From: CAZQLE01 sp964593905
GTDB taxonomy: Bacteria > Chloroflexota > Anaerolineae > Anaerolineales > Anaerolineaceae
Direction: 5' to 3'
Length of the DNA stretch: 17,060 bases
Assembly (NCBI GenBank): GCA_964593905.1
Contig: CAZQLE010000066.1
Location: 1-17,060 of the forward strand
Shown here: positions 13,260-17,060 of the stretch, piece by piece
Numbering within the stretch: the stretch's first letter is position 1
Layout of the letters: each line of letters opens with the position of its first letter
Notes under the pieces: model-generated
What the model was told of the DNA's origin: nothing
The model's input: the letters and a program-made list of their open reading frames with translations, nothing else
The model's database searches: none
Translations under genes and position numbers: made by a program

Positions 13260-14435
13260 ATGAACCCACCCAGCCGTAAACGTTTTAATGCTTTTGATGA
13301 TTTTCCCGGCGAAATAAACACTGAAACGGGCTCTGGCCCCAAAATTCCACCGCCCGAGACTGTTGAACAAACGGCCCGTCCCACGGTGGAACGCATTGAG
13401 CGTCTTAAACCCAGCCAGATGCTGCCCGACCGCTTTCAGCCGCGCCGCCTGCTGCCCGCCCCGCTGCGCGAGCCGTTTTTTAGCGGCAAGCTCGATTGTT
13501 ATCACGCCGCCACCGAATGGCTGGCGCTGGCCCGCTCGGACCCGGCTTATCGTGAAGAAATCGAACGTTTGCTTTCGATGGGCGAGTCTTTTGAGGCGCA
13601 CGGGCAGATTAAAGCCATCACCGGCACCTGGGCCCCCGCGGTCGGTGGCTCCTTCATCTTTTTGATCGAAACCGGTGAACGGCGCTTCTGGGCGGCCTGT
13701 CTGCGCGCGGTGCGCGACCAGCTCGCCGACGAGCCGTTGCTGCGGGTTGAAGTGGTGGCTGCCCCCACCCGTCAGCGGCAGGTGCTTGAAAACCGCCATG
13801 CCGAACCGCCCTCGGCGGTGGGGCAAGCCTGTGAGGTGGCCTCATTAATATTGGCCGAGCTAAAAATTGAGCCGCCCACCCGCACCGAAGATGAATACGA
13901 TTACTTTCGGCAGGCACGCACCCAGCGGATGCCGGTTGGCCTGTGGGAAAAAGTCACCCCGGTGATGCAGCTCACCCGGCCGCGCATGGTGCAACTGCTC
14001 AATATCCTCCAGTTTCCGACCCCGCTGCTGGAAGTGGCCGACCGCCACCGTCTGCCAGAACGCACTTTGCGCGATATTCTGGCACTGCCACCCCGTGTGT
14101 GGGAACAACAGCTTCACGCTGCCATTTTGCACCGCGCAGCGGATAACGGTGAGGCAGAAGGTGACCCCAAGTCTGCCCGGCCCGCCGCCGAGGCGCGCCC
14201 CGCGCCGCCGCCGCCCGAATCGAGCCGCACTGCCCTCATTGGGCTGCGCCGGTTTGCCAATGCGCTGGCACAGTTGGATGAACTCGGCCAGTCGCAGGCG
14301 CTGGATGAGATCGCCGACCAGTTGGTGATCAGCGGTCAGAGCGAGGGTTTGCTCAACCTGCTGGGCGAGCTTAGCCGCCTGGTCTCGGCGCGCGTCACCC
14401 GCCGCTATAGCGAAGGAAAAGCAAAAAAAGTGTAA
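13260..14435 (+). CDS. parB: ParB-like partition protein
   Basis: The product has 391 residues from the ATG at 13260 with GGGGGAAG just before; the longer open frame upstream overlaps parA and is not coding. The CTP-binding ParB/Srx-type fold is recognisable but divergent: DRFQPRR near 57-63, SFEAHGQIKAI near 110-120, GERRFWA at 139-145 and ENRH at 177-180. The fold appears enlarged by an insert of about 45 residues between the first two motifs. A helix-turn-helix follows at about 240-275 (EVADRHRLPERTLRDILAL). A proline/alanine-rich linker leads to a C-terminal helical, probably dimerising region. The stop codon lies inside the first of two large palindromes, good candidates for its parS sites. 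It probably also represses its own operon. Confidence 0.85.
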   Translation: MNPPSRKRFNAFDDFPGEINTETGSGPKIPPPETVEQTARPTVERIERLKPSQMLPDRFQPRRLLPAPLREPFFSGKLDCYHAATEWLALARSDPAYREEIERLLSMGESFEAHGQIKAITGTWAPAVGGSFIFLIETGERRFWAACLRAVRDQLADEPLLRVEVVAAPTRQRQVLENRHAEPPSAVGQACEVASLILAELKIEPPTRTEDEYDYFRQARTQRMPVGLWEKVTPVMQLTRPRMVQLLNILQFPTPLLEVADRHRLPERTLRDILALPPRVWEQQLHAAILHRAADNGEAEGDPKSARPAAEARPAPPPPESSRTALIGLRRFANALAQLDELGQSQALDEIADQLVISGQSEGLLNLLGELSRLVSARVTRRYSEGKAKKV

Positions 14436-14450
14436 CCGTGGTTACACTTT
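14427..14450. promoter_or_regulatory. parS-like palindrome 1
   Basis: A 24-base inverted repeat, half-site AAAGTGTAACC, is perfect except for the central G/T pair. It overlaps the parB stop codon (14433-14435). It shares the core GTGTAACC-NN-GGTTACAC with palindrome 2, whose centre is exactly 40 bases away (about four helical turns, so the same DNA face). Confidence 0.7.
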
Positions 14451-14464
14451 CGACCCTTCACAGC

Positions 14465-14492
14465 AAAGAGTGTAACCGCGGTTACACTCTTT
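14465..14492. promoter_or_regulatory. parS-like palindrome 2
   Basis: A perfect 28-base palindrome with half-site AAAGAGTGTAACCG. The 16-base core has the size and the TGT...ACA ends of classical parS, but different inner bases. T-rich sequence follows (to 14499), so it could also terminate the parAB transcript. Its perfect symmetry without a loop favours a protein-binding site. Confidence 0.7.
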
Positions 14493-14574
14493 TGATTTTG
14501 TCACAGCCAGCACGGCACAGCGCCACCCAACCCCACACGCTCTTCTTCGCCTGAGGAGCGGCATTTCAGCGGAG

Positions 14575-14725
14575 AATATTTGCCATTCCGGCCGGCTGTG
14601 CCGGCCCTTGCAAAAAGTGCTTTTGTCAGGTCTTTTCAGGTGGAGCGGTGCGTTATGCATATTTGCCCGCCAGACCCGAATATTGCACCGCTCAAGAAGG
14701 CAAGCGGCGACCCTGGGGCAAATAT
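14575..14725. repeat. ATATTTGCC motif in three copies, plus hairpins, in the parB-parA2 gap
   Basis: ATATTTGCC occurs at 14576-14584 and 14659-14667 and inverted at 14717-14725. A perfect hairpin GGCCGGC-TGT-GCCGGCC lies at 14590-14606. A 9-base inverted repeat GAGCGGTGC (14643-14651) / GCACCGCTC (14685-14693) frames the second motif. These are not codons of any credible gene. They look like part of the partition or control region. Confidence 0.45.
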
Positions 14726-14797
14726 CAAGGTCGCCCCTAAACGGCGACCCTTGACTTTTTCAGCGGCGACCCTATAATAAATACAGAGGCGACCCTT
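14706..14797 (+). promoter_or_regulatory. Operator array GGCGACCCT around the second parA promoter
   Basis: GGCGACCCT occurs at 14706-14714, 14743-14751, 14765-14773 and 14788-14796. The last three start points are 22 and 23 bases apart, about two helical turns. A near-perfect inverted copy (AAGGTCGCC) lies at 14727-14735. One copy touches the -35 box, one ends on the -10 box and one lies just past the start point, so binding would block transcription. An eighth-length match CGACCCTT sits between the two palindromes at 14451-14458. The likely binder is the ribbon-helix-helix protein at 15588. Confidence 0.75.
14751..14778 (+). promoter_or_regulatory. Near-consensus promoter of parA2 and its partner
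   Basis: TTGACT (14751-14756), a 16-base spacer and a perfect TATAAT (14773-14778). The leader of about 40 bases contains a 7-base inverted repeat ACAGAGG (14783-14789) / CCTCTGT (14810-14816), which ends eight bases before the start codon. Confidence 0.85.
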
Positions 14798-14824
14798 AAT
14801 TAAATTATTCCTCTGTGAGCAGCC

Positions 14825-15595
14825 ATGCGCATTTTCTCATTTGCCAATCAGAAGGGCGGGGTGGGCAAAACCACCACCGCCGTCACCCTAGCCGACGGGC
14901 TGGCCCGCCGCGGTCTGCATACACTGCTGGTGGATCTTGACCCCCAGGGACATGTGGCTTTTTCCTTCGGGCTTGAAAAAGATTCCGGCCTGTATCGCTG
15001 GGTCTGTCTGGATGAACCGTTGAAACGGGTGGTGCGCCCGGCGCGCGCCAACCTCGATATTCTCTCCTCCGACAAGCGCACCGAGACGGTCAAACGCCAG
15101 ATCGCCATTTCCGACTTCCGCGAATCCATTTTGGCCGAGCGGCTGCGGCTGAGCGATTATGATGTTGTGCTGCTGGATATGGCCCCTTCGCTGGATGTAT
15201 TGCACATTAACGGCCTGGTCGCCAGCGACTTTGTGGTTGTGCCCACCCGGCTGGATGCCCTGGCCGTGGACGGGGTCAAAGAAATTTTACTCACCATGGG
15301 CGAAGTGGCCCAGCGCGGTTTTCCATTTTTTGGCTACAGCGTGCTGCCAACCTTTTTTGAGCGCACCACGCGTGAGACGCTCACCCAGTTTCAAGAATTG
15401 ACCCGCACCTTTACCAGCCGGGTCTGGCCGCCCATTCCACAGGATACCCGCGTGCGCGAGGCCTCGGCTTATGGCAAGACCCTGTGGGAATTTGCCCCCG
15501 ACTCGCAGGCTGTGCTCGGTTTTATTGAGGCGGGGCAGCGGGTGGGGGGCTATCAGCAGATTCTCAATCGTTTTTTGGAGGTGGTGAATGGCTGA
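14825..15595 (+). CDS. parA: ParA partition ATPase (second system)
   Basis: The product has 256 residues. The deviant Walker A KGGVGKTT is at 10-17, then LLVDLDPQG (34-42) and VVLLDMAPS. It lacks an N-terminal helix-turn-helix, as in type Ib partition ATPases. It differs widely from the first ParA in sequence beyond the ATP motifs, so it is not a recent duplicate. The ribosome site is weak, and the start is fixed by the MRIFSFANQKGG opening. Its 3' end overlaps the ribbon-helix-helix gene by eight bases, the standard layout of ParA with a small centromere-binding partner. Expression is probably held down by the repeated operators over its promoter. Confidence 0.93.
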   Translation: MRIFSFANQKGGVGKTTTAVTLADGLARRGLHTLLVDLDPQGHVAFSFGLEKDSGLYRWVCLDEPLKRVVRPARANLDILSSDKRTETVKRQIAISDFRESILAERLRLSDYDVVLLDMAPSLDVLHINGLVASDFVVVPTRLDALAVDGVKEILLTMGEVAQRGFPFFGYSVLPTFFERTTRETLTQFQELTRTFTSRVWPPIPQDTRVREASAYGKTLWEFAPDSQAVLGFIEAGQRVGGYQQILNRFLEVVNG

Positions 15596-16004
15596 TTCAA
15601 AACTCGAACGCCGCTCGATCCTCGACCCCGCGGTGGCCGATCTGCTGAGCGGGATGGAACGCCGCAAGGAAGAATCGCACCTGCCGCGCCAGGAGCGCGA
15701 GAAGAAATCGCGCGAACGCGCCAAAATTCTGGCCCGCCGCGAACAGCGCGTAACCTACGATCTGCCGCCGCAGCTGCGCCAGCGCATGAAAGACCTGGCC
15801 GAAGAGCAGCGCGTGCCCGCCAGCCAGTTGGTTACCCTGGCCCTGCTGCGCTTTTTGGAGGCCTACGACAGCGGGGCAATTGACCTGTCGGCTTATAAAG
15901 AACCTTCGCGCAGCCCGCGCTATGATTGGAACCTGCGTCTGCCCGAGCTGCCTGCCCCGGCCCCGGCGCGCAAACGCCGGCCCGGCAACAAATCGTTGAC
16001 CTGA
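15588..16004 (+). CDS. Ribbon-helix-helix centromere-binding or repressor protein, partner of the second ParA
   Basis: The product has 138 residues. The first 52 are highly charged (many Arg, Lys, Glu), likely a flexible or helical arm of the kind that stimulates ParA. Residues 54-90 form the ribbon-helix-helix: strand RVTYDLP, helix PQLRQRMKDLAEEQR, turn VPAS, helix QLVTLALLRFL. A C-terminal tail ends in a basic ARKRRPGNK run. GGAGGTG (15577-15583) lies inside the parA2 end, five bases before the ATG. By analogy to ParG/Omega systems it would bind repeated sites upstream of parA2 as both repressor and partition adaptor. The GGCGACCCT array fits; the iterons downstream are a second possible target. 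Confidence 0.8.
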   Translation: MADSKLERRSILDPAVADLLSGMERRKEESHLPRQEREKKSRERAKILARREQRVTYDLPPQLRQRMKDLAEEQRVPASQLVTLALLRFLEAYDSGAIDLSAYKEPSRSPRYDWNLRLPELPAPAPARKRRPGNKSLT

Positions 16005-16020
16005 GTTTGCAAGATAACAT

Positions 16021-16060
16021 CATCCCCCCGAAACGGGCCTCTGCAACGGCCAGGGGGATG
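16021..16060 (+). terminator. Hairpin after the second partition operon
   Basis: CATCCCCC (16021-16028) pairs with GGGGGATG (16053-16060), with GGCC boxes in the loop that can also pair. There is no T-run, so it may be a weak or Rho-assisted end, 17 bases after the stop. Confidence 0.4.
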
Positions 16061-16169
16061 CAAGCGGATGTGCTTAAAATTGCTTTCCATAGCATCGCGA
16101 ACGATTCTCCCCCTGAATATCTTCTCTTAAAGTAACTAAATATAGTGCTTAAGTAGTTAATAGAATCTC
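16061..16169. other. AT-rich stretch beside the iterons
   Basis: No gene is visible. Around 16110-16165 the sequence is rich in A and T and carries an inverted pair TAACTA / TAGTTA (about 16132 and 16155). Beside an iteron array this is the place expected for a DNA-unwinding element; that role is inferred. Confidence 0.4.
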
Positions 16170-16360
16170 GTGCAATTTTTGCACTCATGTGAAAGGCAAA
16201 TTTTGCACTTACCAGAGATGCAAATTTTGCACGCTGGGGCCCCTAAATGAGATTTTTGCCCCCAGGCCAGAATGCAAATTTTGCCTGTTGGAAAAGACCT
16301 GAAGGCAGATTTTGCACGCTGGCGGAAGGGGGCTGTCTGCCAGAATGCAAGTTTTGCACT
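16170..16360. repeat. Iteron-like array, candidate replication origin or centromere
   Basis: Short near-palindromic units of the form GCAAATTTTGCAC recur at 16171-16184, 16196-16208, 16219-16232, 16273-16285, 16305-16317 and 16346-16359, with a decayed one near 16250-16260. Start-to-start steps are about 24, 24, 30, 24, 31 and 42 bases. Several are followed by CTGG or CAGG, so the conserved unit is longer than the core. Iterons of this size bind plasmid-type initiators or partition proteins. The tract is non-coding and flanked by AT-rich DNA. Confidence 0.75.
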
Positions 16361-16434
16361 CAGGAAAAACGAATAAATAGAACACGCGAAAAACATTGCG
16401 CATAGGTTAATATCCCGCGCGGGCGCTTTGCAGG

Positions 16435-16440
16435 TATAAT
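16435..16440 (+). promoter_or_regulatory. Candidate -10 box before the small lipoprotein gene
   Basis: A perfect TATAAT lies 34 bases before the ATG at 16475. No matching -35 box is seen at 16-18 bases, so it may depend on an activator. Confidence 0.45.
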
Positions 16441-16474
16441 CACCCCGTATTTATTTTCTGCCTTTGAGGGATGT

Positions 16475-16870
16475 ATGTTGAACCAATCTGTTCGCCGTAT
16501 TTGTCTGGCTTGTATCATCGTTGCTCTGCTGGCCGGCTGCGGTGGGGCGGGGGCTTCTGCCTCTGGCGCCGCCGTTCAGGCCTATCTGGATGCACTCGTT
16601 ACCCAGGATGCCGACCGCCTGGCCACCCTGGTCTGTGCCGACTGGGAGGCCCAGGCCCGCCAGGAACTGGACGCTTTTCAGGGGGTGACCGCCGCGCTTG
16701 AGGGTGTAACCTGCGCCGAAAGCGCCAAAGACGGCGATGTCTCGCTGGTGAGCTGTGAAGGCAAGATCGTCGCCACCTATAACAACGAGCAGCAAGACCT
16801 GCCCGTGGCCGGCCGCACCTTTCGTGTGGTGCAGGAGGGTGGTGACTGGCGCGTGTGCGGCTATCAATGA
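16475..16870 (+). CDS. Small lipoprotein, NTF2-like fold possible
   Basis: The product has 131 residues. A signal peptide with lipobox LLAGC (Cys22) predicts export and lipid anchoring. The mature part opens with a helix, AAVQAYLDALVTQDADRLATLVC, followed by strands ending in FRVVQEGGDWRVCGY. That helix-then-curved-sheet order and the closing W-V-G pattern are typical of NTF2-like/DUF4878 lipoproteins, whose function is mostly unknown. Three further cysteines could form disulphides. GAGGG lies four bases before the ATG. The next small gene starts within its stop codon (ATGA), so the pair are coupled. Confidence 0.75.
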   Translation: MLNQSVRRICLACIIVALLAGCGGAGASASGAAVQAYLDALVTQDADRLATLVCADWEAQARQELDAFQGVTAALEGVTCAESAKDGDVSLVSCEGKIVATYNNEQQDLPVAGRTFRVVQEGGDWRVCGYQ

Positions 16871-16995
16871 GCCGCTTTCTGCGCCGCCTCTTTTCGCGAG
16901 AGAACGCCTGGGCGCTGGCCCTGACGCTCATCCTCATTGCGTTGTGGGTCGTCACTGCCGACGATGCGCCGCTGTGGATCTATCAGGGTTTCTAA
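16867..16995 (+). CDS. 42-residue single-pass membrane peptide
   Basis: The short frame starts on the overlapping ATGA of the lipoprotein stop and ends directly before the next ATG. It reads as a basic N-terminus (MSRFLRRLFSREN), one hydrophobic helix (WALALTLILIALWVV) and a short acidic-aromatic outer tail (DDAPLWIYQGF). The positive-inside charge predicts an N-in orientation. Its tight packing between two genes supports it being real. No family is recognised. Confidence 0.65.
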   Translation: MSRFLRRLFSRENAWALALTLILIALWVVTADDAPLWIYQGF

Positions 16996-17060
16996 ATGAC
17001 GCTGCCGGTCATCCTGCTCATCGCTGCCCTGTCGCTGCTGCTGCGCGCGCCCTTTCTGGC
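16996..17060 (+). CDS. Start of a membrane protein, cut by the window end
   Basis: ATG follows the TAA of the previous gene with no gap. The visible 21 codons read MTLPVILLIAALSLLLRAPF and on, a hydrophobic first helix. Only the beginning is in view, so no family can be given. Confidence 0.55.
   Translation, partial: MTLPVILLIAALSLLLRAPFL

Noticed and set aside
14427..14499. Tandem Rho-independent terminators instead of parS
   Set aside because: Not fully excluded for the second site (T-rich 3' side). However, two loop-less, almost perfectly symmetric palindromes with the same core and 40-bp phasing beside parB are better explained as protein-binding sites.
16170..16360. CRISPR array
   Set aside because: The repeat core is only about 13 bases, spacing varies from 24 to 42, and no cas genes are near. 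Iterons fit better.
16157..16403. Cys/Phe-rich short open frames on the minus strand through the iterons
   Set aside because: The repeated CKICL-type peptides simply translate the iteron repeat. There is no start signal or family.
1..17060. tRNA, rRNA, transposase or integrase genes
   Set aside because: None was recognised on either strand, so neither an integration site in a tRNA nor a transposon boundary can be claimed.

Overview
The window reads as a high-GC bacterial genome segment. It is most like Chloroflexota (Anaerolineae-type) on overall gene style, but no rRNA or other phylogenetic marker is present, so that placement is an inference. Lipoprotein signal peptides, a type II P-type ATPase and a manganese riboswitch are normal cell functions. 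The right-hand two thirds is dominated by replicon-maintenance genes of plasmid or secondary-replicon type.

Region 1 (1-4710): the 3' part of an FAD-linked oxidase of the alkylglycerone-phosphate synthase type. It is followed by a complete regulatory unit: a near-consensus promoter, a yybP-ykoY manganese aptamer whose P1 3' strand overlaps a strong intrinsic terminator, and a P-type cation ATPase. The layout predicts antitermination by Mn2+, so that metal switches on its own exporter. A hairpin closes the unit.

Region 2 (4750-7971, minus strand): a graveyard or reservoir of Rhs C-terminal cassettes, visibly AT-richer than its flanks. Two cassettes lie in tandem. Each consists of the last part of an Rhs core, a different toxin tip and a cognate immunity gene. 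Cassette 1 carries an AHH-motif tip resembling the myxobacterial SitA6/DUF2380 toxins, with a double-CxxC immunity protein (SitI6-like). Cassette 2 carries a DddA-like double-stranded-DNA cytosine deaminase tip with an Imm1-type immunity protein. The core parts share a perfect 253-bp repeat. Neither cassette has a normal start codon. A small core remnant lies beyond cassette 2. They look like orphan modules that could be swapped into a full-length Rhs gene elsewhere by recombination in the repeated core.

Region 3 (7972-9168): a chagasin-like (I42) peptidase-inhibitor lipoprotein, divergent from a stand-alone Lon N-terminal-domain protein.

Region 4 (9230-16360): a replicon-maintenance block. 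A minus-strand group encodes an ExeA-like AAA+ ATPase, a probable ribbon-helix-helix protein, a phage-antirepressor-like protein (P22_AR_N plus ORF6C-like) and a protein joining a DnaA N-terminal domain to a helix-turn-helix but lacking the DnaA AAA+ and domain IV. Divergent from it lie ParA-ParB with two large parS-like palindromes at the end of parB. A second partition pair follows: ParA plus a ribbon-helix-helix protein, with its promoter embedded in repeated GGCGACCCT operator sites. The block ends in an array of about seven iterons built on GCAAATTTTGCAC next to an AT-rich stretch, a good candidate origin or centromere.

Region 5 (16475-17060): a small lipoprotein, a 42-residue membrane peptide gene and the start of a further membrane protein, tightly coupled.
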